64,000 bases of DNA from CAXBMB01 sp052078155 (GTDB taxonomy: Bacteria > Pseudomonadota > Alphaproteobacteria > Kiloniellales > DSM-21159), in NCBI GenBank assembly GCA_052078155.1, contig JBQJBP010000001.1, forward strand, positions 2,108,001 through 2,172,000, in the 5' to 3' direction. A program made the translations under genes and the position numbers. The first letter of the stretch is position 1, and every line of letters starts with the position of its first letter. The notes below the pieces were generated by a model. It was not told where the DNA came from. It ran no database searches and saw nothing but the letters and a program-made list of their open reading frames with translations. This document shows positions 18,524 to 27,786 of this stretch, in pieces.

Positions 18524-19450
18524 TTACTTCACGATCCCCTCATCCCAATAGGGATTGGGGCCGAAATGATTGATCAGGAAATCGACAAAGACCCGCACTT
18601 TCGGCGGCAGATTCCGGCGCGCCGGATAAACCGCATACATGGCATAGTCCACCCCCAGTTCCCAATCGGGCAACAAACGCACCAGCTTGCCCTGCCGCAG
18701 TGCTTCCCCGGCGATGAAGGTGGGCTCCACACAAATCCCCAGCCCAGACTGAGCCGCCTGCATAATGGCATCGCCGTTGTTGATGGACAGACGCGCTGAG
18801 GTACGGATGCGCCGGGTTTCATCGCCTTTCTTGAAAAGCCAGACCCCGGGATCGCGGGTGTAGGTGTAGTTGATGCAGCTGTGGTTCACCAAATCATCCG
18901 GATGCTCCGGCGCACCATGTTTTTCGATATAGGCAGGCGAGGCACAGATGACCGAGCGCATGGCGCAGATGCGACGTGCCACCAGACTGGAATCGTCCAG
19001 AGCCCCGATACGCAATGCCAGGTCATACCCTTCTTCCACCAGATCAATCACCCTGTCTTCCAGGCTGAGGTTGACCGAAAGTTCGGGATAGTTGGCCAGA
19101 AAGATGCCCAGGGCCGGTGCCAGATGGGCAATGCCGAAGGACATGGAGGCATTGACCTTCAGCTGTCCCCTCGGTTCTTCAGCCAACCGGCTGACTGCCA
19201 GGTCTGCCAGTTCGGCTTCATCCAGAACCCGCCGACAGCCTTCAAAGTAGGTTTCTCCGGCTTCGGTCAGGGACAGCTTGCGGGTGGTGCGATTGAGCAA
19301 CCTCACCCCCAGCCGGTCCTCCAGCCTGGACACCTGCTTGGACACCGCTGATTTGGAGAGGTTCATTTCCCGGGCGGCGGCGGAAAAGCCATCCAGCTCC
19401 ACAACACGGACGAAAATCACCATGGCCGGTAAAAGATCAGGCTGCATCAC
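18524..19450 (-). CDS. LysR-type transcriptional regulator (next to pirin)
   Basis: A 308-residue LysR protein with the helix-turn-helix FSAAAREMNLSKSAVSKQVSRLE (residues about 22-44) and a substrate-binding domain of the CrgA/AaeR-like group. It is divergent from a pirin and a glutathionyl-hydroquinone reductase gene, a layout common for LysR regulators that respond to quinones or other electrophiles. It probably controls those genes; the inducer is unknown. Two adjacent ATGs (19450 and 19447) could start it. Confidence 0.85.
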   Translation of the reverse strand: MMQPDLLPAMVIFVRVVELDGFSAAAREMNLSKSAVSKQVSRLEDRLGVRLLNRTTRKLSLTEAGETYFEGCRRVLDEAELADLAVSRLAEEPRGQLKVNASMSFGIAHLAPALGIFLANYPELSVNLSLEDRVIDLVEEGYDLALRIGALDDSSLVARRICAMRSVICASPAYIEKHGAPEHPDDLVNHSCINYTYTRDPGVWLFKKGDETRRIRTSARLSINNGDAIMQAAQSGLGICVEPTFIAGEALRQGKLVRLLPDWELGVDYAMYAVYPARRNLPPKVRVFVDFLINHFGPNPYWDEGIVK

Positions 19451-19588
19451 CGTTTCCCTGTAGAAACAATCTGCTGCAGTAATGGCATATAATGTTCACA
19501 GGAAAAACTCCCATTTATCTCTCAAGCAACAAATCACTGGACGCCCGGGTTCCGTCAGCAAAGGGGATCAGGTGTCAGGAGTTTCATC

Positions 19589-20326
19589 ATGATTGACCAT
19601 CGTCCATTCAGCAGCCTGGGTCGGTTTGACAACGACTGGCTGTCGGCCCGCTATCATTTCAGCTTCGCTCATTACCACGCGCCGGATCGTCAGGGGGTTG
19701 GCCCCCTTCTGGTCTGGAATGACGACACCATTGCGCCGGACCGCGGTTTCGATCTGCACGGTCATCGGGATATGGAAATCATCACCTATGTGCGCAAAGG
19801 GGCCATTACCCACCAGGACCACCTGGGCAATCTGGGCCGGACAGAGGCCGGAGACGTCCAGGTGATGAGTGCCGGCCGCGGCATCAACCATGCGGAGTTC
19901 AATCGGGAAAGCGAAGAAACCCTGCTGTACCAGATCTGGATTGCTCCGGCCGTAGCGTCAGTCCCGCCTCGATGGGAAACACGCCAGTTTCCAAAGCAGG
20001 GCCACCACAGCCTCCTCACCCCTCTGGCATCGGGCCGGGCCGAAGACCGGGAAACCGACGCCCTGCCCATCCATCAGGACGCCGCCATTTTGGGAGCCAC
20101 CCTGCTCCAAGGCAAAGAAACGCAGCACCAGTTTGGCAAGGATCGTCAGGCCTATCTGGTGGTCGCCAGCGGACATCTGGAGATCACAGATGCTGCAGGC
20201 TCCACTCAAATCCTCAGCAGCCGTGACGGAGCCGTCATCACAGACAGTCAGCACGTCACGCTCAAAGCGCTGGCGGACAGCGAGATCTTGCTGGCTGATC
20301 TCCCTGAAGGACCCAGTTACCGATGA
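19589..20326 (+). CDS. Pirin family protein
   Basis: A 245-residue bicupin. Metal-ligand motifs of pirins are visible: GFDLHGHRDMEIITYV (His residues near 59 and 61), THQDHLGN and INHAEFN. Bacterial pirins bind iron; some (YhhW) act as quercetinases and others have regulatory roles. AGGAG lies eight bases before the ATG. It is divergent from a LysR gene and is followed after 64 bp by a glutathionyl-hydroquinone reductase. Confidence 0.9.
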   Translation: MIDHRPFSSLGRFDNDWLSARYHFSFAHYHAPDRQGVGPLLVWNDDTIAPDRGFDLHGHRDMEIITYVRKGAITHQDHLGNLGRTEAGDVQVMSAGRGINHAEFNRESEETLLYQIWIAPAVASVPPRWETRQFPKQGHHSLLTPLASGRAEDRETDALPIHQDAAILGATLLQGKETQHQFGKDRQAYLVVASGHLEITDAAGSTQILSSRDGAVITDSQHVTLKALADSEILLADLPEGPSYR

Positions 20327-20390
20327 TGCCTGATCCGGCTCTGTGTCAGAGCCGACCGCAACTTGACTGAACAAGAAAGGAAGAGACGTA

Positions 20391-21359
20391 ATGGGATTGC
20401 TCGTAGACGGGGTCTGGCACGATCAGTGGTACGATACGAAGTCGAGCGGCGGTAACTTTCAACGCGATCAGTCGCGGTTTCGCAATTGGGTTACAGCTGA
20501 TGGCTCTGCCGGGCCCAGTGGCGTCGGCGGGTTCAAAGCTGAGCCCGGCCGCTATCACCTCTATGTTTCCTTTGCCTGCCCCTGGGCACATCGCACCCTG
20601 ATCCTGCGCAAACTCAAAGGACTGGAAGACGTGATTTCCAGCTCCACCGTACACTGGCACATGGGAAGCAATGGCTGGGAGTTTTCAGCTCCTTACAAGG
20701 ACCCTCTGTTCGGGTCGGAGTTTGCCCACCAGATCTACACCCGCTCCGCCCCCACCTACAGCGGCCGGGTGACCGTGCCGATCCTCTATGACAAGCTGCA
20801 GGACTGCATTGTCAGCAATGAATCTTCCGAGATCATCCGTATGTTGAACTCTGCCTTTGATGCCTGGGGGAATGCAGATCTGGATTTCTATCCGCCGGCC
20901 CTGCAGGAGGGCATCGATCTGATCAATGATGCGGTCTACAACCGGGTTAACAATGGCGTCTACAGGGCTGGCTTTGCCACAACTCAGGCAGCCTATGAAG
21001 AAGCGGTTACGGACCTCTTCCAGCAACTGGATATCCTGGAGGAAAGGCTGACCACCCAGCGCTACCTGCTGGGAGACCGGCTGACCGAGGCCGACTGGCG
21101 CCTTTTCACCACACTGGTCCGTTTCGACCCGGTTTATGTTGGGCACTTCAAATGCAATCTCCGGCGGCTGGTGGATTATCCGGCGCTTTGGGCATACTGC
21201 CGGGATCTTTACCAAATGCCGGGCGTGGCAGAGACTGTCCATCTGGACCACATCAAACAGCACTATTATGGCAGCCACGCTTCCATCAATCCGACCGCCA
21301 TTGTCCCTCTCGGTCCAGAGCTGGATTTCCTGGCGCCCCATGACAGAGCAACCCTGTAG
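20391..21359 (+). CDS. Glutathionyl-hydroquinone reductase (Xi-class GST, YqjG-like)
   Basis: A 322-residue glutathione transferase. The catalytic Cys63 lies in SFACPWAHRT. The N-terminal extension with GNFQRDQSRFRNWV and the C-terminal RFDPVYVGHFKCNL are hallmarks of YqjG/ECM4 enzymes, which reduce glutathionyl-hydroquinones. The first gene of this pair encodes pirin, so a joint role in quinone handling is likely. An intrinsic hairpin follows. Confidence 0.9.
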   Translation: MGLLVDGVWHDQWYDTKSSGGNFQRDQSRFRNWVTADGSAGPSGVGGFKAEPGRYHLYVSFACPWAHRTLILRKLKGLEDVISSSTVHWHMGSNGWEFSAPYKDPLFGSEFAHQIYTRSAPTYSGRVTVPILYDKLQDCIVSNESSEIIRMLNSAFDAWGNADLDFYPPALQEGIDLINDAVYNRVNNGVYRAGFATTQAAYEEAVTDLFQQLDILEERLTTQRYLLGDRLTEADWRLFTTLVRFDPVYVGHFKCNLRRLVDYPALWAYCRDLYQMPGVAETVHLDHIKQHYYGSHASINPTAIVPLGPELDFLAPHDRATL

Positions 21360-21391
21360 GAAGCCGATACAGAGGATGAATGCCGGAAGTC

Positions 21392-21411
21392 GGGGCACTT
21401 TGCGGTGCCCC
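21392..21411 (+). terminator. Putative terminator after the hydroquinone reductase gene
   Basis: GGGGCAC and GTGCCCC arms with a six-base loop lie 33 bp past the stop. The tail (TTCGTCTGC) is only weakly T-rich. Confidence 0.5.
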
Positions 21412-21655
21412 TTCGTCTGCATTCATCTCCTCATGGCTTAACGAAAATTCCCTTCATATTCTTTGATTGAACCGGCTGGAATTCCGCCAATCCGACAAGG
21501 CGCTGGATTTTGACAGCTGGATTGCGTAGATTTGCTCGTCGCCACAATGTATGTGTCGACGTACCCATTGCCTGAGCCAATCTGAATTTTCCACCGGGAA
21601 CCTCATTGCTCTCACGCACGCGGGGGACATTTGTTGCTAGGTACCGAGGCAGTTC

Positions 21656-22150
21656 ATGAGATGGCAGACGCCCAATAACGAAAATCTGATTGATGGTACC
21701 TTGAATGCCATCGAAGTGCCGGAATGTGACGGCGCAAAGCGTCTCTACGATCTCTGGCTTTCTCACAAACCGAAAACAGACCTGCCTTTTCGCAGTGATT
21801 TCACGATTGAATTGTTAAAGGACGCCGGATTGTTGGGCGTCTTTTTTGTGATTGAACCTTTGGACGGGGGCAAAGACTGGCAGTACCGCCTGATGGGAAG
21901 CGACATCACCCTGCTGTTCAATGCAACCCAGAGCAACGTGCCTTTTACACAGATCTACCAGCCTGAAGTGGCAAAGAACTGCATCGCCTTGTCCAATCAG
22001 GTCGCACGCTCAAAGGAACCGCTTTTTCTGAAAAGCACGTCCAACTCTTCTCTTGTTACAGGAGAGTTTGAGACCATGTCCCTGCCGGTGTGGAACGATG
22101 ATCGCAGTCTTGTCTGGCTGGTTGGCGCAACCTTTTTTGAAGCCAACTGA
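21656..22150 (+). CDS. PAS_5-like small protein
   Basis: A 164-residue protein. The opening RLYDLWLSHKPKTDLPFRSDF and the central WQYRLMGSDITLLFN follow the layout of the alphaproteobacterial PAS_5 family (single PAS fold, no output domain). These proteins are abundant in Rhodospirillales-type genomes and poorly characterised. It stands alone, with no partner kinase nearby. Confidence 0.65.
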   Translation: MRWQTPNNENLIDGTLNAIEVPECDGAKRLYDLWLSHKPKTDLPFRSDFTIELLKDAGLLGVFFVIEPLDGGKDWQYRLMGSDITLLFNATQSNVPFTQIYQPEVAKNCIALSNQVARSKEPLFLKSTSNSSLVTGEFETMSLPVWNDDRSLVWLVGATFFEAN

Positions 22151-22589
22151 TTTTTGCAAATGACCTGCCGGGTCTCAAACTGATGCATGACCGGTCCGGC
22201 CAGCCGCATTCTGGCATTTTAACCTCCTCCCCTGCTCTCTCCTTTAGCCAGGTAAAAACGGCGGACTTTTGCCCTGCCCCCTCTGACACCGGGGATTACC
22301 CCGCTTTGCCTGCAACAGAAAAGAAACGGCGAGACTTCGATGATTGCCACCAAGGTTAGGGCCTCTCCCTCAAAATCCCGGTCTTGCCAAAAGAGATAAC
22401 AGCCCGCCAGAAACCGCGCCCTCACCAATCAGTTCCAGGGCACTGGAAAACTCAGCTAACACCTTGAAGACACTCCCAACAATGCGCAATTCCCCGTCTT
22501 GCTCCCACAGCAGCTGAGGCGAATTCCCTCTGGACAGAAACAAGCTGGACGCGCAAAGTTTCCAGTCATGACCACAGCGAGCTGAGCCC
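22151..22589. other. Intergenic stretch without recognised features
   Basis: No convincing ORF, hairpin terminator or repeat copy was seen in these 439 bases. Confidence 0.5.
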
Positions 22590-23222
22590 GTGCCCCATCA
22601 TCCCGCCAACAGCTTTCTCTCTCTTCCCTTGCCCGCAGACTTCCATCTGCTTCGGGTTTTGCGCGAGGTTCAGAGTGCTCTGGAAGCGGCCTGTAAAGAC
22701 CCGACCGATAGTCTGCGTTATGCAACCCTGGCCAGTTTGAGTCCGGAGGGCGAAGCCGATGCCCGCACGCTGGTGCTGCGCAATCTCTCCCATGGACAGG
22801 GCCAACTCAGCTTTTTCAGCGATGCCCGGGCCCCAAAGATTCAGCAGCTTCAGACAAACCCCAGCTGCTGTCTGGTTTTCATGGCACCGGAGGAAGGCCT
22901 GCAGCTTCGCTTCAGGGGAAAAGCCAGAATCAGACTGGGGGACGATGATCTGGTTGAGCTGTGGAACAGTCTGCCCACGTCAGGCCGCTTCAACTATCTG
23001 ACCCGTCAGGCGCCCGGCAGCCCACTCGACCGGGAAGCGGGAGAGGACACAAACAGCCAGCAGGATGACAGCAATCACGCCCTGGCTTCTGCAGACAACT
23101 TTGCCGCCATTGATGTGTCCATAGAATCTCTGGACTGGCTGCTGCTGGGTCGAAAGGAGCACAGCAGAGCTCACTTCTCCTGGACCGGTGAGTCTTGCAC
23201 GGCCCAATGGGTTACCCCCTGA
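22590..23222 (+). CDS. Pyridoxamine 5'-phosphate oxidase-like flavoprotein
   Basis: A 210-residue PNPOx-like split-barrel protein. RYATLASLSPEGEADARTLVLR (residues about 43-64) is the FMN-binding strand pair, and the Ser/Lys-rich KIQQLQTNPSCCLVF follows it as in the family. A charged linker precedes a C-terminal segment ending WTGESCTAQWVTP, where true PdxH has a conserved R-x-R-W tail. It is therefore an Alr4036-type relative rather than PdxH. GTG is the only start in frame, with a weak ribosome site. Confidence 0.72.
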   Translation: MPHHPANSFLSLPLPADFHLLRVLREVQSALEAACKDPTDSLRYATLASLSPEGEADARTLVLRNLSHGQGQLSFFSDARAPKIQQLQTNPSCCLVFMAPEEGLQLRFRGKARIRLGDDDLVELWNSLPTSGRFNYLTRQAPGSPLDREAGEDTNSQQDDSNHALASADNFAAIDVSIESLDWLLLGRKEHSRAHFSWTGESCTAQWVTP

Positions 23223-23471
23223 CCACTCCAGCAGAGACCTGTTAAGCAGCACCACAGGGTTCATGGCAGCGCAATTCAGTCCCTGAGCTGAGACAGCCTG
23301 AAGTCAGGCGCTGTTTCCAGCCGGACCCATAGGAATAAATCGCCGTATGTGAATTGGTCAGATGACAGCACCTGGCCTGCACGGCTCTTTCCCCTCGTCA
23401 TTGAAAAGAGTCAGGAGACAGACGCGGTTCAGAGTTTTTCCAGCCAAACCGGTCATGCCCTGATTTCCAGG

Positions 23472-24035
23472 TCAGAAAGAGGAGCCGGGTTCTTTCAGGA
23501 ATGCCGTTTCTTCTGCTGTGCTTTCCCGGCCGAGAACCGCGTTGCGATGGGGAAAACGGCCAAAGCGGGAAACAATGTCCCGGTGGGCGATGGCATAGTT
23601 TGTGGTGTTTTCATTGCCCAGCGCGCCGATCAGTTCGACACAGCGTTCCTGATCATCCAGGACTTCACTGTGCTCCAAAGGCATGTAGATGAACTGCCGC
23701 TGCTCTTCAGACAACAACATGTCGAAACCGACTTCCAGAGCATGGTTGGTGATGTCCCGGGCGGCGGCGTCAAAGGCAAAACTGCGCGGGTCGTTGCGAT
23801 AGATGTTGCGCGGAACCTGATCAAGCAGAATGACCAAAGCAAGGCAGCCCTCAGCTGTGTCCCGCCAGTAGTCCAGTTTCCACTCTGCAGCTTGCTGGTG
23901 AAGCTCCCCCAGCGTCTCGCGGACCTGCTGGTCAAAGGCTTCATCCTTTACCCACCATTTTTCCGCCGTCTCAGCCGCAAACCAAAAATCCAGAACTTGT
24001 TCCCAGGACAAAACAGCCCCCTTTTTTACTTTCAC
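23472..24035 (-). CDS. DUF924 family protein
   Basis: A 187-residue protein with the DUF924 landmarks VLDFWFAAETAEKWWVKD at the N-terminus, LDQVPRNIYRNDPRSFAFD in the middle and YMPLEHSE plus RFGRFPHRN near the end. The fold is alpha-helical and TPR-like; the function is unknown. It is convergent with the PNPOx-like gene, and the 250-bp gap between them shows no clear terminator. Confidence 0.85.
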   Translation of the reverse strand: MKVKKGAVLSWEQVLDFWFAAETAEKWWVKDEAFDQQVRETLGELHQQAAEWKLDYWRDTAEGCLALVILLDQVPRNIYRNDPRSFAFDAAARDITNHALEVGFDMLLSEEQRQFIYMPLEHSEVLDDQERCVELIGALGNENTTNYAIAHRDIVSRFGRFPHRNAVLGRESTAEETAFLKEPGSSF

Positions 24036-24550
24036 ACTTTCGAACCCGCTGATCGGTCACCCATAGTCAGGTTTGGCAGTCTGATCTTCAGACACAAACC
24101 GACCTGGAAACTCCCCCTCAAGCCAGAACGCGCCAGACCAGCATGCTCCAGGCGCCCAAACGTCGATCCGGATGATATCCGTTGAGTTCGACCGCACTCT
24201 AACAAATCAGATCCCCTGTGCGAAAGGGCAGGTGCGGCTTGATGAGTTATGCAAAATCTCACCTGAATCTGCCCAGGCCGCTGGTCCGTTCCCGTCACCT
24301 TTGATCTTCAATTGTCGCCGAAAGAACAGTCGAGGTCCTATAAGGAGCAAATCCCTGTTCGCCTCTGTTGGAAACAGAGAGTAAGCTAAATTCAGTTGAG
24401 CAGCCGGACACTGTCGGCTGATTGGCAGGCGATAAAAAAAACAAGTTGTGCCACGCCTTCCTGGCGACGGAGTCAGGCACACATCAAACCGGTTCATCTG
24501 GTCAAACCCCAAACAAGAACCGGAACAGGGGTAAAGAGTGAGGTGGGCCC
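24036..24550. other. Divergent intergenic stretch
   Basis: It lies between the DUF924 gene and the GlxA-type regulator. A short hairpin CAGCCG/CGGCTG at about 24401-24420 has no T run. No gene is recognisable. The gap probably holds both promoters. Confidence 0.4.
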
Positions 24551-25531
24551 GTGGAACGTTACGGCTTATTGCTGATCGAAGGTTTTGACCTGGAGTCCTT
24601 TGCAACCTGTGTGGATGCGCTCAAGGCCGCCAACGATCTGGCAGGCGAGACTCTCTACGACTGGAAAGTGGTGGGAGAGTACGCAGCACCGGTCACCAGT
24701 CATTCCGGCATCTCTCTTCCGGTTCAGGTTGTCGCCGGAGAAGGCCTGCCCTTCGACTGCATTGTGATTTTTGCCGCTGAAGAAGCGCTCACCTATGACA
24801 GCCGGGAGGTTCTGGCCTGGCTTAGGCGTGCCGTTCGTTTCGGCGCGGAAATGGGCGGCGTGGATTGCGGAGCCTGGGTCCTGGCCAAAGCCGGTTTGCT
24901 GAAAGACAAACGCGTGGCCCTGCACTGGCCCTATGCCGGAGCCTTCCGGGAAACCTTCAGCATTCCCGTCGACCTGCGCGACACCTATGCCCTGGACAAA
25001 GGCCTCTTTACCTGTGGGCGTGGCACTTCGGTCTTTGAAATGGTGCTGGCCCGCATCGAACAGAACCAGGGCAAGGAACTGGCGGAAGCCGTGGCTCAGG
25101 ACCGCTCCCGCGACCCAGGCGAACGGGGCAGTCCCCAACAGCAGCGCGCCGGGCTCTCCCAGAGGCTGGGGGCGCAGAATGCCAAGCTGTCGGCCTGTCT
25201 GGATGCCATGGAAGCCAACATCGACGCGCCCCTGTCCAACCGGGAACTGGCAGAAACTGCGGGTGTTTCCGTCCGCCATCTGGAACGGCTGTTCGCGGCT
25301 CATTTCCAGGAAGCACCGGCCCAGTTTTACAGAAACCTGCGTCTGGAGCAGGCCCGCCGCCTGCTGTCACAAACCCAGATGCCCATCACCGACATCGCCA
25401 TGGCCACCGGCTTCGTCAATGTCTCTCACTTCGCCCGAGCCTTCAGAGAGGTCTACGAGACCTCCCCCTCGCAGCTGCGCAACCAGAAAGACCGCCAAAG
25501 CTCCCTGCAATACCTCCGCCGCCTGGCTTGA
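24551..25531 (+). CDS. GlxA-type AraC family regulator (DJ-1/PfpI + AraC)
   Basis: A 326-residue protein. The first 180 residues are a DJ-1/PfpI-like domain; the nucleophile-elbow region reads GVDCGAWVLAKAG. Residues about 215-320 form an AraC-type double helix-turn-helix (LSNRELAETAGVSVRHLERLF and ITDIAMATGFVNVSHFARAFRE). This architecture includes GlxA, GbdR and CdhR, which control quaternary-amine or amino-acid catabolism. It is convergent with a GMC oxidoreductase gene 16 bp away. The effector is unknown. Confidence 0.88.
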   Translation: MERYGLLLIEGFDLESFATCVDALKAANDLAGETLYDWKVVGEYAAPVTSHSGISLPVQVVAGEGLPFDCIVIFAAEEALTYDSREVLAWLRRAVRFGAEMGGVDCGAWVLAKAGLLKDKRVALHWPYAGAFRETFSIPVDLRDTYALDKGLFTCGRGTSVFEMVLARIEQNQGKELAEAVAQDRSRDPGERGSPQQQRAGLSQRLGAQNAKLSACLDAMEANIDAPLSNRELAETAGVSVRHLERLFAAHFQEAPAQFYRNLRLEQARRLLSQTQMPITDIAMATGFVNVSHFARAFREVYETSPSQLRNQKDRQSSLQYLRRLA

Positions 25532-25547
25532 TAATTGTTTCCCTCAG

Positions 25548-27224
25548 TTAGCCTGCCCGGTCTTCCAACATCATCTGAGCGGCCTTTTCACCGATCATGA
25601 TTGAGGGGCTGTTGGTGTTGCCGGAGGTGATGGTGGGCATGATGGAGGCGTCGGCGACCCGCAGCCCGTCAATGCCGTGAACCTTCAGCCGATCACTGAC
25701 CACGGCCATGTCGTCGCTGCCCATCTTACAGGTGGAAACGGGATGGAAGATGGTGGTGGCAATGTCGCCAGCCGCGGTTGCCAGATCTTCATTGCTGGCG
25801 ATGTGAGGACCGGGCTTGTATTCCTGCGGATTAAAGCGGGCCATGGCAGGTTGTGCCGCAATGCGACGGGCCAGTTGGATGGATTCTGCCGCGACCTGTC
25901 TGTCGACCTCTGCCGAGAGGTAGTTGGGACTGATGGCCGGTTGAGTGCGCGGATCGGCAGAGGTGATGTGAACCGTCCCCCGGCTTTCAGGCCGCAGGTT
26001 ACAGACAGAGGCGGTAAAGGCCGGGAAGTTGTGCAGGGGGTCGCCAAACTTATCCAGGCTCAAAGGCTGCACATGAAACTCCACATTGGCGGTTTCCTGG
26101 GCCTCGTTGGACTTGGCAAAGGCCCCCAGTTGGCTGGGTGCCATGGTCATGGGACCCGATTTGAAAAGCAGGTACTCCAGTCCCATCATGGCCTTGCCCA
26201 CCAGGGAGTTGGCCCGCTGATTAAGCGTCACCGTGTTTTCCACCTTGAAGATGGTGCGGATTTGCAAGTGATCCTGCAGATTCTCCCCAACACCCTTTAG
26301 CTCATGATCCACGGCAATGCCCTGCGCCTGCAGAACCTCGCCCCGGCCAATGCCGGAAAGCTCCAGCAATTGAGGGGAGCCTATGGCACCGCTAGACAAC
26401 ACCACCTCGCCGCCGGTTTTCACAGAGGCTTTGGCATCCGCCCCGTCCAGCCAGAACTCAACACCTGTTACTTTCTTCTGGCCATCCTGCTGCTCCAGGA
26501 TCACCTTTTTGGCCTGGGCATGGGTAACAACGGTCAGGTTCCTGCGCCCTTCCGCCGGCTTCAAAAAGCCTTTGGAGGTGTTCCAGCGGACACCGCGTCG
26601 CTGGTTCACCTGGAAGTAGCCGACCCCTTCATTGTCGCCGCTGTTGAAATCATCGGTCTTTGGGATACCGGCCTGTTCCGCGGCATCGGCAAAGGCGTCC
26701 AGAACTTCCCAGCTCAGCCGCTGTTCCTCCACCCGCCATTCGCCCCCCTGGCCATGCAGGTCCGTCCCACCCTGGAAATGATCTTCCGAGCGTTTGAACA
26801 GCGGCAGGACATCGTCCCAGCCCCAGCCCTGGTTGCCCATCTGCCGCCAGGTATCGTAATCGCGGGCCTGACCGCGCATGTAGATCATGCCATTGATGGA
26901 CGAACAGCCCCCCAGAACCTTGCCACGGGGATAGGCCAGGGAGCGCCCATTGAGGCCCTTGTCCGGTTCGGTTTTGAAGCACCAGTCCGTGCGCGGATTG
27001 CCCATGCAATAGAGGTAACCGACAGGAATGTGAATCCAGTGGTAGTTGTCCCGCCCCCCGGCTTCGAGCAGCAGAACAGAAACATCCGGGTTGGCGGAAA
27101 GGCGATTGGCCAGAACACAGCCCGCACTGCCCGCACCGACAACAATGTAATCAAAGGTCCCCAGATCTTTTACCACGTCCATCCCCATAGCATTTTTGGA
27201 CCCGGAAGCTGCCAGGCTTCTCAT
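25548..27224 (-). CDS. GMC-family FAD oxidoreductase (choline/alcohol dehydrogenase-like)
   Basis: A 558-residue flavoprotein. The FAD-binding YIVVGAGSAGCVLANRLS is near the N-terminus. The GMC signatures PRGKVLGGCSSINGMIYMRG and GAIGSPQLLELSGIG follow. The C-terminal catalytic pair is in HPVSTCKMG (His) and TSGNTNSP (Asn). Substrates in this subfamily range from choline to medium-chain and polyethylene-glycol alcohols, so betA is not assigned. The ATG at 27224 is chosen for its AGGA site five bases upstream; a longer frame to 27287 and shorter starts at 27188/27182 are weaker. Confidence 0.88.
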   Translation of the reverse strand: MRSLAASGSKNAMGMDVVKDLGTFDYIVVGAGSAGCVLANRLSANPDVSVLLLEAGGRDNYHWIHIPVGYLYCMGNPRTDWCFKTEPDKGLNGRSLAYPRGKVLGGCSSINGMIYMRGQARDYDTWRQMGNQGWGWDDVLPLFKRSEDHFQGGTDLHGQGGEWRVEEQRLSWEVLDAFADAAEQAGIPKTDDFNSGDNEGVGYFQVNQRRGVRWNTSKGFLKPAEGRRNLTVVTHAQAKKVILEQQDGQKKVTGVEFWLDGADAKASVKTGGEVVLSSGAIGSPQLLELSGIGRGEVLQAQGIAVDHELKGVGENLQDHLQIRTIFKVENTVTLNQRANSLVGKAMMGLEYLLFKSGPMTMAPSQLGAFAKSNEAQETANVEFHVQPLSLDKFGDPLHNFPAFTASVCNLRPESRGTVHITSADPRTQPAISPNYLSAEVDRQVAAESIQLARRIAAQPAMARFNPQEYKPGPHIASNEDLATAAGDIATTIFHPVSTCKMGSDDMAVVSDRLKVHGIDGLRVADASIMPTITSGNTNSPSIMIGEKAAQMMLEDRAG

Positions 27225-27736
27225 CTGGTCCTGATTTCTTGTTTGACTGGCTGATCGGATCGCACCGATTGAGCAAGGGCTAAACAATACCCTGCCAACT
27301 CATAAAGGCCGCCGTCCGGCGTTCCTCTTTGCCCTCATTAACAAGAGCTGGCGATCCTATGTGCCAAAGCTTGATGACTTAATAGCAGACCTCAGTTCTT
27401 TTATCCGCAAACAATTCGCCTGCGCGTCAACAAGACCCTCGTGCACCGACCGCTTAGGCAGTCCGGGCAACACTGTGCAAGATAAGAGCCTCCATCATCA
27501 GTCATGCTCTGTGGCAACGCCCGCTTCTCACGAAGAGAGAAGCATAGATAAGCATATAAATATCAATAATTTAAAAGAATTCACCAAAGAACTTCACCCG
27601 GTTATCAGGCATGACTACAGAGGCCGTCCGCCACCGGTTAAGACACTCAAGCGCCTCAGGATCACAGGTCCTTGTCTGCGGCAAAAAAACAATGCCAGGT
27701 CAGGACAATTGACATCTGAAGTCACCCCGGCGACAC

Positions 27737-27749
27737 TTTGTCCGACAAA
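27737..27749. promoter_or_regulatory. Candidate FadR-type GntR operator before the kinase/ACAD module
   Basis: A perfect palindrome TTTGT-CCG-ACAAA lies 38 bp before the GTG of the kinase gene. It contains the GT-N3-AC core of FadR-subfamily GntR operators. The 11-base TTTGTCGGACA (complement strand) recurs between the GntR gene and the thiolase gene at 40249. The preceding 450 bases hold an AT-rich stretch (about 27541-27590) and no gene. Confidence 0.55.
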
Positions 27750-27786
27750 CCGACATCGATAAAAATGACGGACAGGGATGTAAAGA

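Noticed and set aside
27361..27762. 133-codon frame before the kinase gene
   Set aside because: No ribosome site, mixed composition, and it runs through the AT-rich promoter region and the candidate operator.
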